20,142 nt of DNA from Basidiobolus ranarum (Eukaryota; Basidiobolomycota; Basidiobolomycetes; Basidiobolales), in NCBI GenBank assembly GCA_040143965.1, contig JASJQH010000233.1:1-20142 (forward strand), in the 5' to 3' direction. A model generated the notes under the pieces. It had not been told where the DNA came from. It made no database searches and saw only the letters and a list, made by a program, of their open reading frames with translations. Made by a program: the position numbers and the translations under genes. Below are positions 1 through 10,041 of the stretch, one piece after another. Positions within the stretch are counted from its first letter, which is position 1. The number at the start of each line of letters is the position of its first letter.

Positions 1-1354
1 GAAAACAATGACTTGACATCTATTTTTACACTACAGATATAGATAGCTGTCGGGAAACTAGGTTGGACTAGTTTATTGACATTAGCTCTCTTGGATGTCT
101 CAGCACCGTTGAGACCTAGCCATCGCATTTCCTAAAGTAAATACCGTTCCTAACACTTACGATGATGAGTAGAAGTATCCGAATACCACCCACATTATAT
201 CCTTTTCATCAGTGAAACCGGCAATTTTTATCAATAGCAGTAGTCAATGCTGCGGTTGCTTGATTTTCATCTGTCGTTGAATGCTCCTGATTGTTTCTGC
301 GATTCAACTCCAATCCGGGTCTTTGCGTATGTTTGCTGGACATGTGGTCAGAAGACACCCTATGGCTCCAGGGAGATAACTAATATCAAATATTCTTAGC
401 CGAGTGTATATCCCAGCCTCAGTAAGCAACCATATTGAGATGGGTGAATCATAAAAACTTGCACTTGGCCTATGAGTAAGCATCTCATACCCAACAAAAC
501 AAAGCTACATTGATTAACTCTAATAGTAATCAAACTCTTGGGTTACTTATTACTAGGATTCTTGGTAAATTTAATGGTTGCATTTCTGCTACTGGGAATA
601 CAGTATTAATGTTGGCGTTTGTCCGAAGAAAACCGGAAAGTAGAGATCTTAAGATGTGTGAATGATGTAACTAAAAATATGGTTGCAATACTTGTCCAAA
701 ACTCCCTAAACTACCCACCTCACCTCGTGAAGAGTTCCCAAGTACATATCAACCATCTTTCCTCTCAAATATGGCATAGTTACATATACTCTATTTCAAC
801 ATAACAAAGAAACTAGAGGAAAACATATTTCTACTCATTATCCAAAGATATTCTCTATTCCACTCAAAGATATGAAATATGAGTTGGAGAATCTACCTAA
901 TTAATGCCCTACCTTACAGTTGATGGTGTTGAGAATATTTGGGAGGAATTGAAAGTGTTTACGATAATTTGAAGAAATATGTGATTTGCACTGAATGCTT
1001 TATTAAATTAGGCACAAATATTTACTTATGCATATCTTGTAAATAAACAAAAATGACTGCAGATATGTGTCTCTATGGTGTACCAAAAGTTGGGGAACCT
1101 TAGACGAGTTTGAATTCCTATTTTTTCTGAACAGTTCGGACATTTGTCAAGTATATGCAAAATATATGTGACGACTTAGACTTCTGCTTTACATGGAATA
1201 TAGCAACTACAACCATCAGAGATTGTCCAGTCTAGTGAATGCACAGCATAAAAAGGTCTTGTTTGATTACTAATCAATTGCACTGGATCTACAAGTGCTT
1301 CAAGTTATAGTGTTTACAAGTGAAGCCACTGATATGCTATTTATACAATTCACC
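1..1354. other. Gene-poor left edge
   Basis: No exon set, RNA gene or recognisable domain could be supported in this stretch on either strand. A 61-codon open frame at 619-804 (+) has low-complexity, non-family-like content and lacks a convincing start context. A minus-strand frame between about 480 and 60 has fewer stops than average, but not beyond what AT-rich random DNA gives when six frames are scanned. It is best treated as intergenic, possibly containing very old decayed sequence. Confidence 0.5.
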
Positions 1355-1676
1355 TGTTGAAATTAGCACAGCCTAGACATCTATATAGTCATATATAGCT
1401 TAGTATTCAGTTACTCCATATTGAACTAAGATATCATCCATTATTCTCAAGGGGAATTTTCTTAATATTTTGAAGATATATAGATTGTTCACACTTGTCC
1501 TAGAGGCGGCAAACTTTGCAGTTCCTGAGACCTTCTTTAACACATTCTACACGTTTTTATCTAACTCTTAGCAAGACTGTAAATGTCAACTTCCTACTCA
1601 ATAAATCAATAAGTGAAAAACATCAATTCTTCTAGTTCTCCGAACCACTTCCAACAAACTCCCAAATACTTTAACA
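1355..1676 (+). mobile_element. Solo LTR, family A copy 1
   Basis: This 322 bp unit starts TGTTGAAATTAGC and ends TTTAACA, the TG...CA form with short inverted ends usual for LTRs. It recurs at 13127-13446 in the same orientation, and at 17862-18190 and 19369-19707 in the opposite one. Internal landmarks are an AT-rich TATATAG block near the start and AATAAA-like signals about 75 bp before the end, which suggests but does not prove that + is the sense strand. No internal retrotransposon region or second LTR adjoins it. Identity to copy 2 is roughly 80-85% by eye, so it is an old fossil. No clear target-site duplication is visible. The superfamily (copia or gypsy) cannot be told from an LTR alone. 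Confidence 0.7.
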
Positions 1677-2728
1677 AGCAGATGTATGTAGGTAATCTTT
1701 TGATAATTGCCATCAAACAGCTACATCTCCCACTTACATCAAAACATCAATTATCACTCATTTCTATCAATCCATAGGGCCGTTAAATGACTGCATTACT
1801 CAGGTGATTCGTCTTTTAACTCTTTAGGGTTAGGGTTAGGTCGATCGATCAGCATATATATATAATAATGTCAAAATATAGCATTATTTGAAAGTGAGTA
1901 TGAGTGTTTCTGATAAGCAATCAGCATTTGTCGTTCCTCAAGTCGGGATTCGTATAAAGATAGTCAAGGTCAGCTACGGGTCGCGAATGAATAACCACAA
2001 TAGCTACCTCAACACTTAGTTGACCTCATTCCATTCAAAAAGCAACAATATACTGGTGTCGTAGTATAGTTAACAAAGTTTACATTTATCGCGTAAAACC
2101 AGCACTGGTCTTTATTTGTGGCATCGGTTTTTTTTCTGGGTAGGAAGTCACATGAAAATTTTCGCGGAATTTCGAGATTTATACATTGGAGATCTTAGTG
2201 AAGTTAGATCAAGTATAGACCAGAATCAATGACGAATTCACAAGTACAACAAATCAGTGATTTAATCACCCTGAAAAAATCGAGAATTGTGTAGAACGTC
2301 GAGTAAAATTAAAGTCCATTCTCTGAAAACAAGTAGTGACTCTAACCTTAGTAGAACTGACTTAAATCGGTGCCCTTGCTACATCTTTAAATCTTCTTTT
2401 GTAGAATTTTTTTAACATCACTTCAACTCATATCAATATTCTCGTGACTTAATATCATCTTTCTTCACCTTCGAACTTTACAATGGAAGGTTTTATGCCC
2501 GGTCAACTGTTCACTACCTCAGCTAGCTTAGTCGATAGCGTTGATAGTACTGTATTTCATCCATAGTTCTTCTCACTTATATGTTTGGGTTCTTCAGTTT
2601 CCTTTTACCTTATATACTTTTTACTGCCAAGAATTCTTGATATCCATGTTTTTCAGTACATCCCTGTTTTGAAATTACCTTTTTATTTTGGTCTTTAAAT
2701 CCCCTCGATCTGAACTATTTTTAATCGA
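1677..2728. other. Intergenic region upstream of LSM1
   Basis: About 1 kb with no supported gene. It contains a short telomere-like tract (1824-1840), a TCGATCGATC run directly after it, a (TA)n run at about 1855-1863 and a T-rich stretch at about 2121-2138. The last 200 bases are pyrimidine-rich on the + strand, as is common in fungal promoters, but no definite TATA box could be fixed for LSM1. Confidence 0.5.
1824..1840 (+). repeat. Short interstitial TTAGGG tract
   Basis: Two full TTAGGG units plus TTAGG, 17 bp in all, embedded in ordinary AT-rich intergenic DNA. TTAGGG is the telomere unit of most filamentous and early-diverging fungi. The same motif is also a binding site for Myb-type Tbf1/telobox factors. 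The length is too short to be a chromosome end. It could be an internal relic of telomere-type repair, a factor-binding site or chance. Confidence 0.5.
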
Positions 2729-3312
2729 ATGTCTTTCGATATAGAAAAACTCTTGGTTATCTTACGTGACGGACGTAAACTTATTGGTGTACTGAGATCG
2801 TACGATCAATTTGGTATTTACTCTATTCCTTTCTCTTTTATCATTGTTAAAGTGTATACATAGTTTGAGTTCGATATAGACCTTATTTTAACACATCATT
2901 CCTTTTTTATTTTATAATTTTAGCCAATTTGGTTCTGCAAGATACTGTGGAGCGGATTTATGTTGGTGATTGCTACGGAGACATTCCACGTGGTATTTTC
3001 ATCATTCGTGGAGAAAATGTCGTTTTACTTGGAGAAGTGGTATGTATATAAATTTTCAGCTTGCTCGACAAGACTTGTCGGTTATTCCACTTATTGTGAA
3101 CTTAACTAACTCCTTTCTTAATCAATCGGTATTACTCGTTCTAGGATTTAGAAAAAGAGGATGATATCCCATTGCGTCAACTACCCATTGAGGAGATTCT
3201 CGTTGCTCAAAAACGTGAAATGGAGGAGCGTCAAAAACGGGAAAAACTTCGCAACAAAGTACTCTATGATCAAGGATTTAGTGTAGATTTCGTAGAGACT
3301 GATTTGTATTGA
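2729..3312 (+). CDS. LSM1: LSM1, U6 snRNA-associated Sm-like protein
   Basis: This is the Lsm1 subunit of the cytoplasmic Lsm1-7 ring. The ring binds oligoadenylated mRNA 3' ends with Pat1 and promotes decapping and 5'-to-3' decay, in the cytosol and P-bodies. There are three exons, 2729-2813, 2924-3039 and 3145-3312, giving 122 residues. The Sm fold is clear: Sm1 contains [20 protein letters not shown] (residues 12-31), followed by QDTVERI, and Sm2 is [17 protein letters not shown] charged C-terminal helix ([19 protein letters not shown]) and a tail ending in DLY resemble yeast and human Lsm1. Introns of 110 and 105 bp have GTATTT and GTATGT donors, TAG acceptors and TTAAC or CTTAACTAAC branch sites. 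The ATG is fixed by an in-frame TGA 18 bases upstream with no AG between, so the protein starts almost at Sm1 and lacks the longer N-terminal extension of its yeast and human homologues. Confidence 0.95.
2814..2923 (+). other. LSM1 intron 1
   Basis: A 110 bp phase-1 intron with donor GTATTT, a TTTTAAC branch-like site near 2887 followed by a T-rich tract, and acceptor TTTTAG. Splicing restores the D-Q-F-A-N-L motif of Sm1, which spans the junction. Confidence 0.93.
3040..3144 (+). other. LSM1 intron 2
   Basis: A 105 bp phase-0 intron with donor GTATGT, branch site CTTAACTAAC near 3103-3112 and acceptor TTCTAG. It joins [10 protein letters not shown] to DLEKEDD exactly as the Lsm1 family requires. 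Confidence 0.93.
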
Positions 3313-3366
3313 GTCTACAAAACAGTATACACTTAGGAATGTATGCCCTAATTTGTATTTCAGAGC

Positions 3367-3372
3367 AATAAA
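3367..3372 (+). terminator. LSM1 poly(A) signal
   Basis: AATAAA lies 55 bases after the LSM1 stop codon, in an AT-rich 3' region. This is a plausible cleavage and polyadenylation signal; no cleavage site can be fixed from sequence alone. Confidence 0.6.
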
Positions 3373-6076
3373 TATTAGATACAAGCAGTGAGATTCGTAT
3401 TATACTGGTGATATTTACTATTTGCTCCATCTATGCTTTCAACTTCTATAAGATGGATTTCAAGCTGATCACGGTGTATTCAAGCTTATATGTTTCAATA
3501 ACTTGCCCTTAATCCCCCAAATGCTCTCTTTAGTCGCGACAGATGATGTTCTATATCCATGGATCTGTGCTTGCCATGACTTCAATTACTACGACTTTTA
3601 CTCGAGAGTGGAGCTGATCATCATTTCTATTCAGGCTATCCGAGAATACATGCAACTCTGACTGTTCAGACTACCAGCAGTTTTCGTATCCAAGATGTTG
3701 GCTTCCGAACGTGGAAGTAATATAATCACAAATCGATTCAGATGTTGACTGACAGGGCAGGTCACCAACATATAGAGTACTGGGCTGTGGGCTAACCCGA
3801 AACTCGATGCAAAGTGCTTATGCTTTGTTGGCCTTTCAGTGGATATTTTGTGCTGGTTATACTTTAGTGTTTCGGACTCAATACATTCGCTAATAAAGGC
3901 CCTGGATATATTGAGCCATTTTCAGTAAATGATTCCATTGTCCGGCTTTCAGAACGGAGCTTATTTTAATCTAATATATTTGGACCTTTGCTGCTCTCAG
4001 CCCATCATCTAAACCATCAAATATTACGTGGTTAGCCTCATCATGGCGTAAACCTGATTACTCAGCAGTCATCTCTCTTAATTGCCATAAATGAACCAAG
4101 GTTTGTTTATTACTCTAGTATCACTTTTATCGCTCGAGGTTAGGTTGTTACCATATACGTTAGCTTTGGTAAACTACTCTGTCCTCTATCACTTCATGCG
4201 AGGCCCTGATCAAAAAGTATTCTCTCGATGCACAGAACACCTTTAGCATTGCCTGATCACTCTAGAATATCCTTAACTGCAGATTAGGATGGAGTAACCT
4301 TGGTTTCAGGGCTTTCATTGTCCAGGGCTATTGTGTAGGTCACCATAGATGCATGGTTGTTGAGGATACCTAACTATATATATATACCAGCAGCTGCCTA
4401 ATCTGCTCTCTATCCCCAACATAAGGAGCACTGAATGCTACTATACAGGCCACTTTTCTCAGTGATGTGTACAAAGTCATATTCAAAAGCAGCAGTTCGA
4501 AGTCTTGAGCTATGCTGGCGTCAGAATCCAGACACCAATAGGTAGCCAGATGAAGGTAAGCTACATTGGACTGCAGTGTTATCGCATGGACTAATGATTG
4601 CTAAAATAAGCTACTCTGGTTCAGACAAGTGGGGTTAGTGTGACAAAATGTGGGGGTTCAATGACCATATTCATCCCAACATTGAAGTACAGACGTAGAT
4701 CTATCAAGATTTAGGGCTACTGTATTACACAAGCCCCAGGCCGGGTAAACAGCACACTGAACTCGATATCCTCGTCAAACGTTACATACATAACGGCTTG
4801 CTTTCAAATAATACTAGCGCAACAGCCGAGTAAAGATAATGGTGACATTCTGAAATAAGAATCTTCGGTACAAGCGGCCAGAATATACATTCGAGCTTTT
4901 AAGTTTTACTAATGCACTGTACAACATGAAATAAGGAATATTCCAATTGATGAAGGTGTCAGAGATTCTAACCAAGTTCACCAGAGCAACATACTTTACA
5001 TTCTTATTCAGATGGCTTTACCTTACTGCTAACGTAGTAGTTGTATACTGATACTACAGAGAGATGAAGTAGCCGTTATTATCTTTGTTGGAGGGTACCA
5101 TTATGTCTGTTGCCAGAGGGTTACACACGGGTTGAAAGGGTGCAGCTTATTTTGTAACTTTACCCAGCGCCGCTCAAAATGTGAATTGATATGCAGGTCA
5201 GGGTGAATATTGGTAAGATAAGGTGGAGATTTGGGTGCACCAGCATACACGCCAATAACTGGGTCTATCATGCTGTAATTTTTGGCATTGGGTTACTTCG
5301 AGGTATGCTGCATACTTATTTAGTGAGAAAATAGTTGAAAGTAGTTTTCATCATAGGCATTCAATTTGTACACAGCATACATCATCTACATCTCTTTCAG
5401 ATCATTATGCGGATTGTTGTACCAGTAACAGTAAACATATTTTTTTCTTCAACCTGTGCTATTTGCAATCGAGTATGTAGTGGCCGATTAATTAAATGAT
5501 ATCATCACATAAAGCCTGTATACTGAAGTACACAGGTACTTGTTGCTTTCCTGAATAATGTGGCGCTTCAATACACTATAAACGTCAAGTTGCCCTTGCA
5601 AGTATCAGTTCTGATGCGGTGTTGTTGGCCGGCCAGCTAAGCGTTGGGCGGGGGGGGGTCTTGTAGTAATAATTCCGACTTCTACTGGAGCATGTTACCA
5701 AGTCCCTAGAATTATTTCCATCTTTCCATTGGTCCAGATTGGCTATTGTTGTCCCGTAATGATGAACTAAGATGCGTACTAGGGATTTGATCTTGGAGCT
5801 CGAACACTCATCATATGTTGTGGATCAAGTGCGAATAGGTACCTGAAACCTTTGAAAGCCGTATTGGCTCGAAGGTACTCCTTTAAGCAGGTAATTCCCT
5901 ATTTAGCAGTGTGGTATATAATGGATATGGGAATACACTGCAAATCCTCGCATCCCTTCCTCTTCACCATCGTTTTTTCCATTGAAAAAGTCAAAATTTT
6001 ATTTGTAAAAAACAATCGGGTAGCACTGTCAATATGTGTAGATCTGGTTTCACCCCACAGCTGAGGTAAATTAAGA
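3373..6076. other. Large intergenic gap between LSM1 and the ABC gene
   Basis: About 2.7 kb with no supported gene. Both strands hold only open stretches of up to about 65 codons, often without a start codon, and none has a recognised domain. Minus-strand stretches around 4.2-5.3 kb look protein-like in places, but chance explains them. Notable local features are a (TA)n run at about 4374-4386 and a G-rich run with nine consecutive G (5650-5658), preceded by GGCCGGCC near 5628. Confidence 0.5.
5646..5658 (+). repeat. Poly-G run
   Basis: GGGC followed by nine G in otherwise AT-rich DNA. Such runs are rare here and prone to slippage in replication and sequencing, so the exact length is uncertain. 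Confidence 0.8.
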
Positions 6077-6084
6077 TATAAAAG
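6077..6084 (+). promoter_or_regulatory. Possible TATA box of the ABC gene
   Basis: TATAAAAG ends 36 bases before the ABC start codon. If it is used, transcription would begin very close to the ATG and give an extremely short leader. A more upstream start is equally possible. No PDRE-like drug-response element (TCCGYGGA) was seen upstream. Confidence 0.3.
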
Positions 6085-6088
6085 AAGC

Positions 6089-6124
6089 ATGCAGCAAGGT
6101 GGAGATTTACGATTCACCCAATGA
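6089..6124 (+). other. Upstream ORF overlapping the ABC start codon
   Basis: An 11-codon ORF (MQQGGDLRFTQ) begins at 6089 and ends with TGA at 6122-6124. The stop overlaps the transporter ATG at 6121 as ATGA. If the mRNA leader includes it, ribosomes finishing the uORF would stop directly on the main start, an arrangement compatible with termination-reinitiation or translational damping. Whether the leader includes it depends on the unknown transcription start. Confidence 0.4.
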
Positions 6125-9100
6125 CTCCAGATTCCAAAGTGAAGATGGGCTCTGTTGATGTTGAGGAGACGAAGGGGCATGTTGATGCTAAAGAAGAGCA
6201 GCCCTTGGACACTTCGAAGGAGGTGAAAGTGGCGTTCTGGAAACTATTCAGATTTGCCACTGTATTCGATTGTGTTTTGATGGCTATTGGAACCTTTTGT
6301 GCTATTGTCGCAGGAACCGGCATTCCCGTATCAACGTACGTATAAATCTCCTTAATTACACGGTTGCTATTTGATCACCTCGTATTTATATTTCCTCATC
6401 GCAGTATTGTATATGGTGACCTGGTGGATGTATTTGGGGACAATGTTACTACCGATCCAGAATACATCAAATCGCAAATCAATCAGGGTGCTCTCTACTT
6501 CGTATATATTGCGATAGGAGTCCTGGCCACGACTTACGGCAGTATGGGTACCTGGATTTGGGCCGGTGAGCGTCAAACCAGATTTATTCGCGAGAAATAT
6601 TTGGCAGCAGTGCTTCGTCAGGATATCCCCTGGTTTGATACTCTTGGCGCCGGTGAAGTAACTACTAGAATAACCAGTGATACACACTTGATTAGAGATG
6701 GGATCACCGAAAAGATCCCTCAAACCATATTTTACGTTTCGACTTTTGTTTCCGCCTTTGTCGTTGCTTTCACTAAAAACTGGCGACTCACCTTGGTGTT
6801 CTGTTGCATTCTTCCATTAATGGTAATCACTGTCGGAGTATTGAACTATTTCAGTACAAAATTTACTACACGCACATTGGATTCATACTCAACTGCTGGA
6901 ACATTGGCCGAAGAAGTATTCTCCTCTATCCGCACAGCTGTAGCATTTGGTCAGCAAAAAAAACTAGCTCACATGTATAGTGTGAGTATTGCGGCTGCGA
7001 AAAAAGAGGCAATGAAGAAAACCGTCATCACTGGCGCTGGAGTGGCATTTTCCTTATCCATCGTTTTTGCTGGATATGCTTTGGCTTTTTGGTATGGAGG
7101 AAAGCTGATTATACAAGGAGAACTGAAATTAGGTGGAGTGATCACTGTGCTATTTGCTATTCTTAGTGGTGCATTTTCTCTAGGTAACGTAGGACCTAAT
7201 CTTCAGGCCTTTAGCATGGCTCTAGGCGCTGCACACAAGTTATATGAGGTTATCAATCGTGTACCTGCTATAGACTCATATTCTACAGAAGGTATAAAAC
7301 CTTCGGAGAAACCTCGCGGTTTGATTGAGTTGAGTCATGTGTCGTTTCATTATCCTGCTCGTCCTGATATTTGTGTCCTTCAAGATATCAGTTTTTCAGT
7401 CGAACCAGGAAAGACAGTAGCCTTGGTTGGTTCTAGTGGTTCCGGAAAGTCGACCATTATACAGTTATTGGAGAGGTTCTATAACCCTGTTCAGGGTGAA
7501 ATACTACTCGATGGTATCCCAATTAGCAATTATAATATTTGCTGGCTCAGAAGACAGATTGGCCTAGTATCACAAGAGCCTACTCTTTTCAAATGCACCA
7601 TCGCTGAAAATGTTGCACACGGCTTAGTTGGAACACCATTTGAAAATTACGGTGAAAAAGAAAAGATGGAGCTTATCATTGAAGCTTGCAAAATGGCAAA
7701 TGCACACAATTTTATTACTGCTTTACCAGATCAGTATAATACCATGGTTGGAGAGCGCGGATTTCTTCTTTCTGGCGGACAAAAACAACGAGTTGCAATT
7801 GCTAGAGCTATCATTAAAAATCCTTCCATCTTATTGCTAGATGAAGCTACTTCGGCTTTGGATACTCAGTCAGAGGTCGTTGTGCAAGAAGCTTTAGAAC
7901 GCGCTAGTGCTGGTAGAACTACCATTGTGATCGCTCATAGACTTTCTACCATCTACAACGCGGACAATATCATAGTGATGGATAAAGGAAACGTGGTCGA
8001 AGTTGGAACACATAACTCGTTGATTGAGGCCCGTGGAGTTTACTGTAAATTAGTGGAGCTTCAGAATGTAAGTGAGGAGGAAAAAGTCGAGAATGCTGAT
8101 AAAGTGGTGGATGAGCTCACTGAAATAGCTCGCTTTGCAACAAGAGAGTCTAGTTCGTCTACTATCACAAAACTCGATATTGAAACTGGTGATGGACAAG
8201 CTTACTCCTTCTGGTATGTAATCTATCGAGTATTTAGAATTAATGCACCGGAAATCCCCTTGATGCTAGGGGGCTTATTAGGAGCAATAATGGCGGGCGC
8301 AGTCAATCCCATATTTGCATTCGCAATCTCGAAAATCATGAATGATATTCTGACCCGAGAAAATATGGACTCTAACCAGCTTTCTGAGCAGATCAATTTT
8401 TGGGCTTTAATGATAGTAATAATTGCAGTGATCAATCTTTTCGCTCAAATGGCTCAAATATCCTTCTTTGGGTTGTCTAGTGAGAAACTGACTGAAAGAA
8501 TTAGAAATTTAACGTTTTCCAATATACTTCACCAAGAGATCGGATGGTTCGATAGAGATGAAAATAACGTCGGAGCTTTAGTGTCTGCCTTATCCACTGA
8601 CGCCACTCATGTTCAAGGATTGAGCGGCTCAACACTTGGTATCATTCTTCAAGTACTGGCGACCTTCTTTGTGGGGCTTGTGATAGCCCTAATTTATGGC
8701 TGGAAGCTTACTTTGGTCGTTATGGTCAGCTATCCTCTACTGATCGGTGCTGGAATTGTGGAGATGAAGCTGATGATAAACTATCAAGATGATACCAAGC
8801 TGATATACGAACAATCAGCACAATTGGCTTGCGAAGCAACAGGCTCTATAAGAACTGTGGCATCTTTGACTCGTGAACAAGATATATCTAATATATACCA
8901 TTCGGAACTTGAGAAACCTATCAAAGCTTGTAAAAAAAATGCAATCGTCATGTCCATCAGTTTCGCAGCTTCGCAGGCCGTTATTCTACTCGTTGATGCT
9001 CTGGCCTTTTGGTATGGAGGAAAGCTGTTTGCCAATAGAGAATACACCGCTGAGCAATTCTTCATCGTATATATGGCTGTTGTAATCAGTGCACAGGGGG

Positions 9101-9978
9101 CGGGAATGGCCTTTGCATTCATTCCTAGTCTTGGTAAAGCTAAATCAGCTGCTGCTTCTATACTCTCGATGATAGACCGAAAATCTCTAGTGGATACCAG
9201 GAAAAAGGAAAAAGATACGGTGGGTGAAATCGAAGGGTATGTTAGGCTGAAAGATGTGCATTTTTCCTATCCTACTCGTCCAGGAATATCTGTTTTGAAA
9301 GGATTGAGCTTGAAGGTTAAGCCTGGACAGTTCATAGCCTTGGTAGGTCCTTCTGGATGCGGAAAGAGTACCATTGTTGGGCTAATAGAACGTTTCTACG
9401 ATGTATCATCGGGAAGCATACAAATTGACGGAAAGGAAATTCGACACATGAATATCAATTCCATTCGTAGAAATATCGCCTTGGTTGGACAGGATGTGGC
9501 CTTGTACGATATGACGGTTGGAGAAAACATAGCATTTGGTCTTGTCAATCAGATAGCCAGTCAAACCGAGATTGAAGAGGCGGCCAAAAACGCGAATATT
9601 CATGACTTCATTGAGAGTCTTCCGCAAGGATATAATACACCTTTAGGTAATAAAGGCTCGCAACTTTCCGGAGGACAAAGGCAACGTATAGCTATTGCTC
9701 GTGCGTTAATTCGAGATCCTAAGATTTTACTACTAGATGAGGCAACAAGCGCTTTAGATGCTGAGTCAGAAAGTGTAGTACAGGCTGCTCTAGATAATGC
9801 TACCAAGGGAAGAACTACCATAGCTGTTTCCCATAGATTATCAACCATTCAAAAGGCAGATATTATATACGTAGTTAATAATGGAGTAATCGCGGAGCGT
9901 GGAACACATACAGAGTTGATGCTTTCGAAGGGCCAATATTATTGTTTGGTTAAAAAGCAAAATGTAGTTTCACCATAA
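6121..9978 (+). CDS. Full-length ABCB/MDR (P-glycoprotein-type) ABC exporter
   Basis: An ATP-driven membrane exporter of the fungal MDR/ABCB class, expected at the plasma membrane or endomembranes and moving hydrophobic compounds. The two exons, 6121-6335 and 6405-9978, give 1262 residues in the TMD1-NBD1-TMD2-NBD2 order, the normal family length. NBD1 has Walker A GSSGSGKST (414-422), Q-loop Q462, signature LSGGQ (527-531), Walker B ILLLDE with D551/E552 and H-loop H583. NBD2 has GPSGCGKST (1053-1061), Q1101, LSGGQ (1159-1163), D1183/E1184 and H1215. Both catalytic glutamates are present, so both sites look hydrolytic. TMD1 spans roughly residues 45-355 and TMD2 roughly 685-975, with a charged linker near 630-680. 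The first 71 residues end in a TM1 helix completed across the intron. There is no C-terminal extension. A Ste6-like peptide-pheromone exporter role cannot be excluded from sequence alone, but the P-glycoprotein class is secure. Confidence 0.95.
6336..6404 (+). other. ABC gene intron
   Basis: A 69 bp phase-2 intron with donor GTACGT, a CTTAATTAC-like branch region and acceptor ATCGCAG. Splicing joins TGIPVST to IVYGDLVDVF, the conserved segment after TM1 of MDR proteins, so this junction is required for a normal protein. Confidence 0.9.
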
Positions 9979-10035
9979 ACAAACTGTCAGAAGTTTACTC
10001 GGTGAGGTACTTCTCATGGCATAAGACTTTACCAA

Positions 10036-10041
10036 AATAAA
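10036..10041 (+). terminator. ABC gene poly(A) signal
   Basis: AATAAA lies 57 bases after the ABC stop codon, at nearly the same distance as in LSM1. A plausible polyadenylation signal. Confidence 0.6.

Noticed and set aside
60-480. Stop-poor minus frame at the left edge
   Set aside because: Only mildly fewer stops than expected once six frames and the whole window are considered; no domain seen.
619-804. 61-codon + ORF
   Set aside because: No family resemblance, no promoter or intron context; length is expected by chance in AT-rich DNA.
4490-4510. AGTTCGAAGTC, resembling a tRNA B box
   Set aside because: No matching A box, acceptor stem or cloverleaf could be built around it.
4160-5290. 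Minus-strand protein-like stretches, possible decayed gene
   Set aside because: Runs of 25-65 codons between stops are common by chance here, and no motif of a known family was recognised.
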